From: Candidatus Minthosoma equi
GTDB taxonomy: Bacteria > Bacteroidota > Bacteroidia > Bacteroidales > Bacteroidaceae
Reading direction: 5' to 3'
Length of the DNA: 64,000 bases
Assembly: GCA_018064885.1 (NCBI GenBank)
Contig: JAGHUI010000018.1
Coordinates: 1 to 64,000, forward strand
Shown here: positions 36,237-51,200 of the stretch, one piece after another
Numbering within the stretch: the stretch's first letter is position 1
How the letters are laid out: each line of letters starts with the position of its first letter
Made by a program: the position numbers and the translations under genes
Notes under the pieces: generated by a model
Told to the model about the DNA's origin: nothing
The model's database searches: none
The model's input: only the letters and a program-made list of their open reading frames with translations

Positions 36237-39200
36237 TTACTTGATGAGCAGCTTTTGCTTGCCTACGATGTATATGCCTGGGTGGAAGCCGCTGTAGGTT
36301 TCGGTGCCTGGGCGGACCTCGATGACACGGTAGAGCTGACCTGCTGAGGTATAGACCATGAGGGTGGTGCTGTATGTGCTCTCGATGTTTATTCTGCCCT
36401 TGCCGATAGGGTATGCCTTGAGGTAGTCTCCTGAGTCCTCAGTGTTGTCCTGATCTGGGGAGTCAATCTCTGGCTGGATGGTGTCTATGCCTGTCGTTTC
36501 ACCTCCTATATAAATATATGTGTCGGCGAATGAACGTGTCTTTGCTCCGCCTCCTGGCGCTTTTGTCATGTAGGTGCGGAATGGAAGGACGTTGGCATAG
36601 TCTTTATCGAACTCTGTTCCTGTGGCATTCATGCTGTAGATGCTTTCTGACTTTTCTGTAGCAAGGAATGTACCTGTGTGGACGTAGCCGTTTGCTGTTG
36701 TCTCAATTGCCTTAGTCACTGGGATGTCAACATTGTCTGTGGCATTGAATGTGACTGTCTGAGCAGGTGCTTGAGCGGAACCGTATTTCTTGAGCATTTC
36801 ATTGTAGAATTGACTTGAGAGGTCGAACTCATAGAAGCGGTAGCCTGGGAAGCTTACGATGTATGGCGTGCCCTGGGTGAGAGGTAGGTAGTCAGGGTAT
36901 GTGTGACTGCTGAGATACCAGTCGCCATCTGTGGCATGGTCGTAGTTGTAGAAATGAGATGCGTAGGTGTCTTTGAAGAAGTCATTATTGAATGCATAAG
37001 AGACAGTGGTAGCATCGGTAGCTGCAAAGAGACCAGTTTCTGATCCTGGACGCATGAATGTACCGACGGTCTTGGCATCTTCTGTACCTACAGCTATGAG
37101 ACCACGGAGCCAGTATTCGTGATGGAGGGTGTGGTAGTTGGTGTTTGGATCACTGACCTCATCGGTGGTTGGTGTGCCGTAGAAGTGGGTGATTTCTCCA
37201 TTGAGAGATGCCTCGACTTTATCTACTGTGAATGGCAGACAGATGCCTTCCCATGCGTCGTTGTTTGATTTGGCGTAATAGAGAGGCTTGCGAGTGTACC
37301 AAGCACGATTGGTAGCTGTGAAGTCGATAGGGTTGCAGAAGTCATTGTTTGGAGATGACTCTTCGGCACGCTCTACAAGGTGGAGGTACGAAGTAGATAA
37401 TGAACCGTTCTCTACAACATGATGTCCCTTGATGTTGGCTTCTGGTGTTGACTCGTCGTATTTGAGTGTTGAGTTAACAACAGAATAACAGTTTGTTGTT
37501 TCATCATCTGCGTTTGGCGTATAGACGAGGAGGTTCTTTGTGATGCCATTGTCAACGGTGAATGAAGCGAATGATGTTGCGTTGTCTGCGACAGGAGAGT
37601 AGAAGATTGAACCGCCAGTTTTTGCACCGCGACCATTGGCTGCTGTCTGCAAACCTTCTTTGTAAGTTGATAGATCTGTAGTTTCGTTGTCTGCCTGACA
37701 AGTAAAGTCGATGGCTGTTGTCTTTGGATTATGAACGTATGTGCCCATCTTTCCGCTGTACATGTTATAGGCGTTGTAGTAGTAACCATCGAGCTGTGTG
37801 GTGCGGTAGTAGCCGGCAGCGCGATAGACACGGTTGGTCATGGCAGAGTTCTGGTGCGACTCTATTGTTGCAGGGTATGCAGCAGGTGTCTGCTGGAGGT
37901 TCTGTCCCCAGAAGAGATAGTCGTTCATTGGCTCTGTGAGACCAAGGTCCTCATACTGTGGAGAGTTGAAGAGTGGGAGGTAGTTGCCTGTACGAGACTC
38001 AGGAACAGCAGGAGAAGCAGGAGTGTCTATGACTTTGTCTCCGACTTTCTCTGCCTTACCTTCAGTAACATCTGCCTCTGTAGCAGCATGGCTAACCTCA
38101 TCTACAGCTGGAAGTGCTGCCACATAATCTTTAGCACGAGCCTTGTCGATGGTGTGAGTCTTGTCGTGACGAGTCTCATTGCTGCCATAGTTAGGCTCGG
38201 CATTGAGCTGACCTGTGCGGAGATATGTGATACCTGGGACAGCACCAGTGATTCTGTCTGCCTGACGTGCATACTGGTAGTCACCGTTGGCGAAGTAGTT
38301 TTCGACGTAGCTGGCGTCACTAGATGTACTAGCTCCTATAGAATATCTTGCATCCAGGTAGTACTGGTTGAGGTCATAAGCTACCTTACCGTAGCGGAAG
38401 TCATCTACAGTGTAAGTATTGTCTGAACTGCCATCCATGCGATAAACGATAGGGCTATCGCCGTCATTGTACTCGAAGCAGCAATGGTAAGTGCCGTCAG
38501 TGCCTTCACCTACAGCTGCATTAGAAGATGCAATATTTCCACTTGCTAAACCAAGGTTGTAGATGTTACCATTGTTGGTTGTGAAGATGTGTTTATTCTC
38601 TGCAAGGTCAGTGAAGACGTGACCGTTGCCATGGAGAGTGCCTTTGAATATGCTGGCAGGGTTATATTGTGCAGGAACGTTCATGTTATTTTGAACGACA
38701 AACTGGGCATATTCTCCGTAGCGAGGAACTTCACAAAGATTTGCAATCCAGCTGCTGTTATCTTGCTTTGCACCGAGTTTTACATACTCCTTGCCATCAA
38801 CTATGTGGCCCGTGGTATTATTGTCGCTCTTGCCTGTGCCGATGGTATCAAGGAATGCTACGAATCCGGCAAGATCTTCGGTGTCGTTGATATAGATGCG
38901 TGGCTGGGCGAGTTCTGTTGGTTCTGCCTTTGCACGTGCCACCGCCTCTGCAAGATGCAGATTCACGTTTGCTGCACCACGAGGCTTCATGCGGTGATAG
39001 TTGTGTACGACGAACTGGTCGGCATCTGTCATGGCAACAGGGAAGATCTGGTCGAGACCAGTCATCGAGATACCGAGCTGGATGCCGTAGCCATTCATGT
39101 AGTAGTATGCTGGGATGTCGAGATAGTCGCCAGTCTTGTTGTAGTTGGATCCTTGGAAGAAGCCCTTGCCTTTTGTTGCAGCATCTTCTGTCTGTATGTA

Positions 39201-42200
39201 TGTGTCATATCCTACAGCAGAATTGCTGGTAGCAACGTCCTTTGTCCAAGTTGTCTCATCAACGAACTTCCATTTGCCATTACTATCCTTTTCACGCTTG
39301 CCGATACGCCAATAGTAGCCATCGGCAGAGAACGATTCATCTGCATGAATATTGACGTTCTTCTTGTTTACACGAACCATTTCACCTGGGAGAGCACAAT
39401 TCTCAACGGTGATGCTACCATCAATGTTTGGTCCCTGAACGTAGTCGATTGTGAGGTAGATGGTGTAGGTGTACCAACGTGGAGCCATAAAGTAATAGTT
39501 TGTAGTACCATTGATTGACATTTCGTTCTTTGCCACAGAAGAATATTCTTCCCCATTTTTGACGTACATTTTGCTAAAGTCAATTTGTATATACTCTCCA
39601 ATGGAACTATCATAATAATAGTAATCAGTTGTAGCTGTTAATGACTTTGTGGCATCTGGTACAACGGTATAAGTATATGGCGATTCTTGAGTTCCTGACC
39701 CCGATTTTGTGTAATAGTACTGTATGCCAATATAACCATTCTCCTGAGTATCGCCTACGGATTTAATATATGGCGCACGAAGTACAAGAGTAGCGTAGCA
39801 TGGCTCTTTGAGATGCTGATTGTAGTAAGCGGAAGTGGTATTGTCTGCTTGGTCGGTGAGCTGGAATGAAATCTTTGCATCGCCTCCAGTAAGTTCCGGC
39901 AATGTTCCTGTCATTTTCTTGTTTGAAAGCTCTTTTGAAAGTGCTTCATTCATAGGGAGACTATAATATACACCAGTTTGATCGTATGTGGTGTTGTTTG
40001 AACCAGAGAAATACAGATTGTAGGCGTGCTGATAATTACCGTCAGAACCTCTCTGTAAGTTGATTCCAGAATTATCCTTTGCATCAGGATCATAGTTGCG
40101 GCTTTCAAGGTCGCAAGAATATGATTTGTCAGTAGGATGTCCGCTTCTCATTTTCCAACTATAGATGGTTGGTGTTTGTCCTTCCATCAATCCAGAGAGG
40201 ACAGTAAGACCATCGGAGTTATCACTGTTGAATATAATAGGATCAGTAGAACTGTCGTATGTGTAACCTGTGATATGAACGTTGTAATAATAATTAAAAC
40301 CTGTAACATACCAATAGTGAATTTCTTCTGTGGCATCACCATTGCCAGCCTTAGTCTGGTCATATCCAGAAGGGAAACAGTCGTCAACGATGTATTTGCC
40401 TGCCATCTCTGAATATGGGAATACGAAGTTACCAGTAGCTTCGAGGAAGTCTGCTGCGGTCTTTGTGTTGGCAGGAGTACGCTTGTGTACGTTGTCGGCA
40501 TAGACATAACCACCACCTTCGTCCTGACGAACATCAACAAGACGCATCTGTACTACACCATAGATAGGACCGTAATAGAGGTTATCTTTTACTTTGTTGT
40601 TCTCGATGGTCTCATAAACGTTTTGAATCTTCAGGGCGTAGCCAGAGGCGATGCCAATCATGTTCTTTGCCGTACCGTCGTTGCGCTTCTGGAATATAGT
40701 GTTGTTGCCTTTATCTGCATGGGAATCGCTGTAATAATGGTCGATGTAGTCTTGCTTGACTTTTTCGTAAGAGGCTGCAAAGTTACCTGTACCGAGGCCT
40801 CCGTTAGCATCATGCCAAGGGAAGTTTGTGGCATCATTGAACTTAACATCCGACTCTATGGCTCCCACATAGTGGATGTTGTTTGAGAGGCCCATGTAGT
40901 TGCGGTAACCGTAGGTGTAGTTGGTTTTGTTGTCAACGGTAGATGTCTCTTTAGGGAGAGCTACCTTGTCGTTGATAGAACTGCGCATCTGTATCTCACC
41001 TACACGCGAAATAGAATAAGGTGTCTTGTTGGTTGCGTTAGTTGCGTAGTCACGAGCACCGAGGAGCACGAGGCAGTTGTCCTTCAGGCGCAGGATGTCC
41101 ATACGCTGGAAGGTGTTGAGAATCTTGGCTGAGTTTGGAGCGTGTTGAGCATAGCCGTAACCGGTGAGGTCGGCAGCACGGAAGCCTTCAGCGTATGAGA
41201 GGTGACCATCGCCGAAGACGCCACCTTCACCGTCATATTCGTAAACTTTGTTGTCGTCTGCACCTTCTGGCATAGTGCCGCCATAGGTGTATGTGCCAGC
41301 CTGATAGATGTAGCGGTAGTTGCCGCCCTTATCTGCTGGTTCTTTGTAGTAGTAGCCGAAGAGGTCTGTGCCAGTAGGAAGAACAACCTCTTTCATCTCT
41401 TGGTGCGAGATTGAGATATGCTCGCGCGAAGCAGGCGTGCCATTGGCATTAGTCTGATCAGCAATAAGCATCATGGTGTTGCCACCGAAGCCGGCTGATG
41501 TACCTTTATGGTTACCACCTACGAGGTCTGCAAGAGCTCCTGACTTATATACATTATTTATATTATAATCGTCGGTATATTTGAGCACAGTGGTGTTGTT
41601 TGCCATGACGGATGAACCCTGGGCGAGTGAGTAACCACCACCATAGCATGCTTCGTCGATGAAGATGTTGATGTTGTCCCAACCAACGGAAGGAGTCTTT
41701 GTATCAGAAGCGAAGTAATCGCTCTTGGTTGTTGAAATATCTGTAGCATCAACATTCTCACCATTATACTTAGCATAGATTGCTTCATATACACCCTCAG
41801 TGATGGCATCGCCTGGGATGAGGTTGATGTACTGCTTGATGACAGGAGTCGTATTGCCTTCTGCATCGGTGTTCACAATGTCTGTGTTGTTGACGTCAGT
41901 ACGGTTAAGGAGGTAGCGACCCGCATTTCCTGGCTTTAGAGTATAGACAGTAGGGTAGCCGACCTTTATCTGGGTAGAACCATAGACATAGCCAGAGTAT
42001 GAACCACCAGTGACAGACTTGAATACGTGACCGTTGAGGATATCTACGTTTGTGACGCCGATGACGTTACCCTGCTGACCACCGCCATAGACGAAGTTAG
42101 CAGAAACGCCAGTAGCATTGAAATTATTCTCAGCCCCGGGCTGCGAGCACACTACACCTTCTCCAAACTTAACATTTGTATCGCCATATACGTAGCTCTC

Positions 42201-45200
42201 CATACCGTAGCCTGCGCCATAGACATTGAGGGCAGCGTATTTAGGGTCGGTAGCGAGGAGTTCGTTGGACTTTTCGAGCGTTGCCTTTGATTTACCTGCG
42301 AGCATATCACTCTTCATGTCAACGGTGATATCACCACGTACGGTACCTGTCTCGTAGCAACCGCCATAAACGTTACCACCCTTGTAGGCACCATTGACAA
42401 CAGCTGGATTAAACTTGTTCTTAATGGTAATTTTGATGAATGGATATGGGGAGTGACCTTCACCAAGGAGGTAGCCGCCTTCATGGAAGATCTTTGTGTT
42501 CTTCTCGCTGTTGAACCACTCATAGTTAGCATTGTTACAGCCACCGATAATCTTCTCTGTGATGGTGAGGTTCTCAGGGAAGAGGTAGTCGAGGACGTTA
42601 CCTTGCTTGGCTCCTGTGGTTTCAGGATATACGTTCATGTTACCACGGTTACCGCCACAGCAGAATGTGCCGATAGTACAGTTTGTGAGATCTGTGAGAG
42701 GATCAACACGCTCATCTTTTCCTGCCCACTTGAGATTTGCCTGGATGTTCATCTCCACAGGCTGGAAATAGAGGTCGAGGAGGTGAGGGTAGATGAGAGG
42801 ACGGTGCTCGTTCTCAGTAGGGAGATAGAGTGTGCTGATACCATGGTTTGATGGATCGGTTTCCCAGTCAATAGGATCGTCGAGTTGGAGGTTGTTGAGT
42901 TTCTGGAAGTCGGTGAGGTATGCATTGTCTTCAGATGCTGTGAAGAGGGCATCACCGTTGCATCCCATGAATACACGACCGATATTTACATGACTGCCTA
43001 TATTGAAAGTGACATCGCCGGTCATGTTTGTAGTGCCAGATGCATACACCTTCTGCACAGTAGCAGAGTTTCCACCACCATATACGTCACCCTTGATGGT
43101 CACAGGGTCGTTTGCAGAGTCAGAGTAGCCCTTGATTTCGATGTTGACACGATTGGTGAGTGGACGCCAAGAGTTGATGTTGACAATCTTGGCAGCATCG
43201 CTGGCAGCCTTGGCAGACGGCATTGTCTCACGCATTGGTACTGTATATACAAGGTCGTACTCAGGTGAGTTAGCATCGTCAGGGTCGAGAGGGTAGTGCT
43301 CGTTGACAGTGACCTTGTCGTGACCTTCACGGTCCAGGGCATAGAGGTAGTCACCGTTGCCTGCTCCATACACGTTGTGGTCGATACGCCCACCATAGAT
43401 TCTGATGTTTGTACCGCCTTCGTTGCTTTCTTCTTTGAAGTAACCGCCTTCGTCAAGATTCATGTTGATGTACCCCGATACGTCGTTGCCGCCAAAGACA
43501 TTGCCGTGGATGAAGATGTTCTTGTTGGTAGAACCTGATTTGTATTCACCTATATTTACGTTGGTAGCAACTTCTACATCACCCATCAATCCTCCGCCGA
43601 ATACATCGTAGCAGTCAATGGATTTGAGATGGATGTTGGAAGTATGAACAGTGTTGTAGAAACCTCCACCGAAGACACGGCGAGCGAAGACATCCTCTGT
43701 CACTGTGACGTGGGTGTCGCCGGCAACCTTACCAGAATAACCTCCACCTACGATATCCATGACAGCCCTTTCGCCGAGGAAGTGCTCGTACTCTTTGTCT
43801 TCTTCGATTTCAGGAATAGAACTGATGTCTGTGCCATCTGAAACCTTCATCTTTATGTCAAGGTGTGTGTCTTTGGTGATGAGGGTGTTCTCTCCGTAAC
43901 CTCCTCCGAAGACAGCGAAGTGAGGCGAACCTACCTTCTGGTAAACCTCTTTCCACTCGTTGGATTCGAAGAATTTATCCGTTGTTTCGCCAGGAACGGT
44001 AGGTGTTTTATCTTTGAGCATGCCCTTGTTAAGTGTGACATAGGTATTGCCTCCTACAGTGCATGCAGCGTTGCCACCACCAAATATGTTGTGGTTGATC
44101 TTGAATTTTCGAGCAATAACATCATACTGTGGAGAGTAGGTTTGTCCCTGTGCAGTGATTGTGGCAGGTTCCCATGTACGAGTGTCAGGATGCCAGTATG
44201 ATGTGAGCTCCATCTCACCACCGTTGATGAAGATGTTGGTGTTGCCAGTAACGTCGGCAGAGGTGATGATGGTATTTGCTCGTCCCATCATTTTTGATGC
44301 GTCTTCATCTTCATCGTCACCAGTTGAGTGACCGAGGTTTGTACCGTCGTCACCGAATCCACCACCGAAGATGTTATGACCAATGGAACCACCATTAACC
44401 TCTACAAGGGTGTTGCCATAGACGGTACCGTTCTGACAACCACCATAGATACGATTCCAAATGTGAGGGGAAGCCCCACCCTGACTCTCCCCCTTAGGGA
44501 GGGAATAAGGATAGTCCCAATCTGCATCTGCTACTACAAGGTGGGTGTTGCCAAAGACAGCACCAAGGTTCCTGTAGCCATAAGTAGGAGAGGGAAGATC
44601 GCCAGTTATTGAGCATTGATCAGCCTGACGACCATTGCCTCCGGCATAAATCTGGGATTGGATAGCACCGCCACGGATGTTGACTGTGGAGGTGAAAGTC
44701 TCTGAATCAGCACCAGTTAAAACTGTGGCATCTTTGGCTGCAGAACCTACATTAGCAACGTCGCCACCACCATAGATACTACCGAAGATGATGGTGCGTT
44801 CAAGGCGCTTGCCAGCGAGGGCTTGTGCATAAGGGAAATTTTCATCGATCTTGATAGTCTCTCCGTAAACATCTACGTTCGTCTTGCCTTTTACAAGGGC
44901 GATGTTAGGGAAGTCTGTTTTTGTTGTTGCGTCATCACTGACATAATATGATTCAACACCAGCGCCACCGCCATACACGTTGAGTGAAACGATGCCCGAC
45001 TTGATGAATACATCAGAGTTTCTGCCTACCTGACCGAAATTGAAAGCATTTGCTGCGGTCTGCGTTGTCTCAGCAGTAAGACCGTAAGGCTTATAGCCGA
45101 GACCTGCACCAAAGATGTTGCGGACAGTGAGCTGACAGTCGGTTTCCACCTTTGTGTCATTGACAACATAGCCAGAGAAACCACCACCGTGGATGTCCAT

Positions 45201-48200
45201 GAAAGTGAAGTTTGGTGCACCGAGCGACCACGCAAGCTGACTGGCATGATAGCGCATGTATGTATTGCCTTCGTTGGTGCCCGCATAACCGTAATATTTT
45301 TTCTTGTCATCGGTAGTTACCGATTCCCATGATTCAGCAATCTGACTGTCGAATGCAAGGTATGCATAAAGGTCTGACTCTTCGTTGAGATATTTAGGAC
45401 TATCAGGGTGCATGAGTCCGCCAGAAGCGTCAAGTTGCACACCCGGCTGAGCCTTCACGATGGCATTGCCCACCTTGGTGTTGGCGCCATAGCCGGCACC
45501 GAACACAGAGAACTGAGGATGCGACACATTATTAATACCAAGATACCAACAAAGACCTGCCACGGTGCTTGGGTTGAGCATGTTGATGTCGTTGCCAGAG
45601 TCGTCTTTGATAACTGCGATAGGGGAGTGGTTGATGATGACTTCTGATGTGCCGGTGCTGGCGGCAGGAGTAACGCTTGAAGATGCATCCGCATCTGAGT
45701 ATGTACCCACGAAGCAGGCACGGTTACCGCCTCCAAAGATGTTGTGGTTCTTGAAGAACTGACGAGTGGTGAGATTGAAGAAATCAGGGGAGATGGACTT
45801 GACAGCTTCAATTTCTTCGAGGTCTGCTACCGATTGTACTTGCAGAATCTTAGCTACGAGTTCTTTGAATCCGTCCATTCCGTTGGTAATTTCTTTGTTG
45901 GCATCCTCCCATGTTGTGATGTTGCCATTGGTGTCTGCCTTGCGGTTCCATATCCATGAACCACCGTCTATCTGCACCTTGGTGTTGCCGAGGATGTTGG
46001 CGTATGTCACATTGTCATCACCTGTAGCCTTTCTTCCGAGCACCTGGTCGAGAGTGGCAGATGCAGTAGAAGCACCAGACGATGAATCGGTCTGGTCGTT
46101 TTGAATAACAACGTCACCATAACCACCACCGAAGATATTAAGACCGAGCATACCGCCCTCAGTGTGTACCATTGTGTTGCCATCGACAGTGCCGTATGCA
46201 CAACCACCGTAGATACGGCTCCATACATTTGGAACAGTAGCATCTGTTGTTGCCTCAGGGACAACGTCCCATATATCGTTTTCCTCGTCGTAAACAGAAT
46301 TAGCAATGTGCACGAGTGTGTTTCCTTCTATGCGGCCAACCTTGGTGTAGTCATTGGCTTCGCCATTCTTCACACCCTTGCCACCACCATACACCTCGCC
46401 GTAGATATTACCGCCGAGGATGTTGACGAAGGTCTGATGGTTGGAGTGGGAGTAGGTCCAGATATTACTAGATTTACTAGAAGCACTGGATACACTAGAG
46501 GTATAATTTTTAGTGCCAGCCACGCCCACGCAAGCCATATCGCCACCACCATATACCTTGCCGTAGATGTTTGCATCATCAGCAATGGTGACAGAGGTCT
46601 TGCCGAGTACGCGTGCTACGTTGTAGAGATCAACGGTCTTTGATGCCACACCAGCACCACCACCGAATACGTCACCGTATGTGTGGGCTCCGTTTACGTG
46701 TACATCTGTGTCGTGTCCTACCTGACCTGTGGTGTTGTTTGCTATGCTTTCTTGGTCACCGAAACCACCACCATAGATGCGGCGAAGGAAAGTCTTGCCA
46801 TCTACGGTTACTTTGGTGTCATTGTGGACAGTTCCTGCATACCCCCCACCGAGTACGCCTAATACTGTAAATCCTGGAATACCGTATGTGTTGTCGAATA
46901 CAGGTAATTTGCCATCTGGTTTTGCTGCCAATGCTCTGCGAGGTTTTGCTAACTGCTCTGTAGGATCTTCCACCTCGTAAGTATAGTCACCGTATTCTCC
47001 TTCTATGTTTACAGTTACATCGGAGTTTCCCACCTTTGTGTGTTCGCCCTTACCGCCACCAAACACATAGAAGTGAGGGTGGGTATCATCCTTGAACGAG
47101 TCCTTCCACTGGTTGGTAGTGGTAAGGCTGTCGCCGAAGAGGCCTTTTGTCAGAGAAACCGTAGCAAGACCTGTGTTTTCTGCAAGGACACCTTCGTTGT
47201 ATGTGCCTACAATACAGGCAATATGACCGCCACCGAAGATGTTGTGCTCGATTTTGAAGGTCTTCTTGTCTTCGTCGTAGAATTTGCTGTTGTAATACTT
47301 CTTGCCATCAACAACAGTATTGTCAGCAAGTGACTGATTATTTGGATTCCACCATACTATCTCACCTTTGGCAAGATGGTTTTCTTCCTGCACAAATGTA
47401 TATTCATAACCCGCAAGCTCTATTTTCATTTGATCGAGAGTCTTTTCCAGTGCTTGCAATTCCGAATCTGTGTATGTCTTTGTGTCAATGATTGGATCGG
47501 AAACAGTTCCGAGATTCTTTGTGAAGGTATGTATAGTAATCATACCACCGAAAGCAGTTTCTTCCATTGATGTCCTATTCCAGATGATTTCGCCATCTGT
47601 GATGTCAACATTGGTATTGCCTGAGACATCGGCAGAAGTGATGACAAGTTTATCATTCACCTTGACATAGTTACCTTGGGCATCTTTCTTTACATAACCT
47701 TCGCCACCACCAAAGACATTAGCAGCAACGTGACCGCCACTCATATTAAAATATGTGTTGCCATCAACCACAGCATTCTGACCACCACCGAACATGTCCT
47801 GCCAGATGGTTGCATTCTCGCTGAGGTTCACTGTTGCATTGCCAATGATGGTTGCGATTTGCTTGTAGTCCTTAGCTGCATCCACTTCAAGGCCCTGACC
47901 AGCACCATACACCCTGCCGTAGATGTTGACATTTCCCTTGATGTCAACGCCTGTAGTTCCCTCGATAGAACCCGACTGTCCACCGCCATATACATTGCCG
48001 TGGATTGTTACATCACCTGAAATGTCCACACCAGCTTTTCCGAAGATCTTACCCATGTTAGGGAAACTGACGAAGTTGTCTTTCGTCCAGTCAACATGAG
48101 CAGTGCGCTTACGGTTTGTAGCAGTACCGGCATATGCAATGATTGCATCTTTTGACGATAATTGGTTAGACAATCCGAACTCAGAATCTGTCTCGGAGAA

Positions 48201-51200
48201 TAGTTGATCAACAGTAACATCCTTCACACCTTCGCCACCGCCATATACGTTGCCAAAGATTTCCACGTTGCCGCTGATGGTTACCTTAGAGTTGCCATAT
48301 ACCTGACCGAGGTTGAGGTACCTGTCGGCATTCTTACGGCTGTTTATAATGTTATTCCAGTCTGTACCACCATTTTGATTGTAATCACCATTAGACGAAC
48401 TTTTTGGATTCCATATTCGAGTATATTCCTGGTTGTCGGTAGTATAAGCAACAATTTCATTAGCAGCACGGAGGAAGTAGCGATAGTAGCGCATAGATCC
48501 CTTACCGCCACCATAGATACTACCGTAAATCTTCGCATCGCCACTGATGTTGATCTGTGTTGTCAAACCTTCAGTAGAGCCATACATATTACCAGCCTGA
48601 TGGTTTGGCGTGTTATATGTATTCTTCACATCACCCACTTTTGTAGAAGAAGGGTTGATGAGAGCGGCATCAGCCTCTCCATTACCACCAGCATAGATTG
48701 ATACGGGTTTGCTTTCAGAACCAAAGATGCCACCAGTGATGTTGATGATGTTGCGTGTCTTCTCAAGGTCAACATAGCCATCAGAAGTAAGGTTCTCGTC
48801 CTCTGAGTTGTTATCGGCTACCTTAATCTTTACGAAATTAAAGCTGTTTTCTTTCTTGATATATTCGTAAGGAGCATACCAAACGTGAGGAGTCTTACCA
48901 TTAGCATCCGCAGTTTCGTGTTTAGTGTTCCAATAAGGAATACCATCATCATCGGTATGGTGTTTATCTGTTCCGATGCCGTTCACACCACCAGCACCAG
49001 AACCATAGATTGTCTTATAGAAAGTGCCGCCCTTGATGTTAACTTCCGATAGACCGTAGAAGTATGAACGAACTTCTGGGTGATAACTACCATCGTTGTG
49101 ACCACGACCGAGACCACCGCAATAGAGTTCGATAACACTGATACGTTCATTCTTGTTAACATTATTATTATTAACAGTTCTACTTGGGTCGAAGTTCAAG
49201 ACACCACGACCAAAGTATGAATCAGGTGCAGGAGCTGCAATAGGTGTCCATGTCTCTCCATATTTTACGGTATGACGATAAACACCATTTGTCGTGAATG
49301 AACCAGGATTTTTTATCTGACGTCGCTGTGCACCCTTGATACCGTTTACGATACGTCCCATATTACCACTGAGGATGTCGAGAGTAACGTCGGCATACAT
49401 AGTACCCTCATGGTTACCTGTGAGGATACAGCCAATATCCACAGTGGCAGGAGACATTGCAGAATTGAACTTGTTGCGATTGATTCCGTCATTCCACTCA
49501 CGGTCTATATCAACTGTGATAGTTGTCTTTGCAGGATGGTCAGGACCACCCATAGTGTAATACGTGTTGATTGTATTACCGCTATCAGTCTGTCGGTTAC
49601 CCGGACAAACAGGTCCCCAGAAACCAGACTCAATTTTAATCTGCTGACCGATGTCGTCACGACCGTGGTTGATGTACTCAAACATTTCAGGGTTCATGCT
49701 GGTATTATCATTGAGATAGCCACCCATGATAGCGATATCACAGGCATACTGACCAACAGGAGTACCTGTACTTACGTCGGCAGAGGTAATCTTATAGATC
49801 TTCTTGTTTGCATCGGTTTGTTCTATACCCCACTCCAAAGCGGCAGCCCATCCCATGAGCAAACCCTTGCCTGCATGAACGTTCCAGCGGTGAGCATAGA
49901 TACGATAACGTATAGAAGCCGTTGCACTGATATCCTTGTCAAGTACGCCAATACCCATATTCTCAAACTTATGGTCGGCATTGATAGAGAAGTCACCGGA
50001 GGAATTACTGAGGTAGCCATAATAGTTTGTACCACCATCCCACTGACCTGTGATAGTAACTGGCTTGTTGGCTATTTTACCATCAATGGTGTGCATAGTG
50101 GTTTCACTCTTATTGAAATATTCATCAGTTGACAGACCCATCAGCACGATGATGTTGTTTTCCCAGTTGTTTGTACACTCCTCAATAGGCTTAACCTTAC
50201 GCTTGAAATTATCACGTTTATAGACGTCATAAGGATAATCGCCTTTGCCATCATTATACTCATCACTGAAATCGTAATTTGTCGTTGTGAAAGATGTGCC
50301 ATGAGCAGTATTGTACTCAGTGATATAAGCCTCTGTTGGCTCCGTATAACCATTAAGCAATGCGTATGCCTCTGCCCATGAGTTAACTGGATTATCTGGA
50401 GTCTTACCATATGTAGTAGTATTAGCGTTATAATCAACCTTCTTTACTCCGTATGAGTCGGTAGTACTGGTACTATTCGCTCCTGCATTAGTCTTAGAAT
50501 AAGTTTTGTCTTCGCCATCCACTTTTACCGTTACATCATTATACTGCAGATATACAACAGTAGCATCACGAACATACTGAGAGATATCACCCTTGAAGAG
50601 TTCTTTAGGGTCTGTTCCTGTAGTAGTGATTACGACATGACAGAAGAGGTTATTTACCTCACCAAGCTGATCCTTAGTGATAGTGATAGACTTTGTAGTA
50701 CTGCTAAGTGCTGTTGCAGTATTGACATTTACAGCATTACCCTTATACCACTGATAGCTTACTGCAATACGATTGTTAAGATTGTCTGTAGTAAGGTCAA
50801 CACCACCGCGAGTAATACCTACGGTATATGTATCACCATCCTTGCTGATTGAAGTATTAACCTTGAACTCGCCCTTGATAACGAGATACTGTGTTGTAGC
50901 AATAGGGTCAGGAGCAGAAGAATCATCATATACCTCAGCCTTGATATTTGAGTCGCTGATGTCAGCAGAAATAGTGATGCTTGAAGAGTGCTCATTATTC
51001 TGAAGAACACCGTCCACATACCACTTATAGTACTTACCTGCAGTGGCTGCTGGTCCTACTACATTATATTTGTCAGCAGTATCTGCATCACGCACGATGT
51101 ATGCACCTTCAGTACGTGTTTCCGTCATGTGAGGTGTTTTATCGCCCGATTTCCATTCCCAAAACATAGTAATGTCATCGTGACTGTTGAGGATTGCGAC

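Noticed and set aside
38589..39518. 309-codon plus-strand frame within the giant adhesin gene
   Set aside because: An antisense shadow rich in Cys and Val, without signal, domain or promoter.
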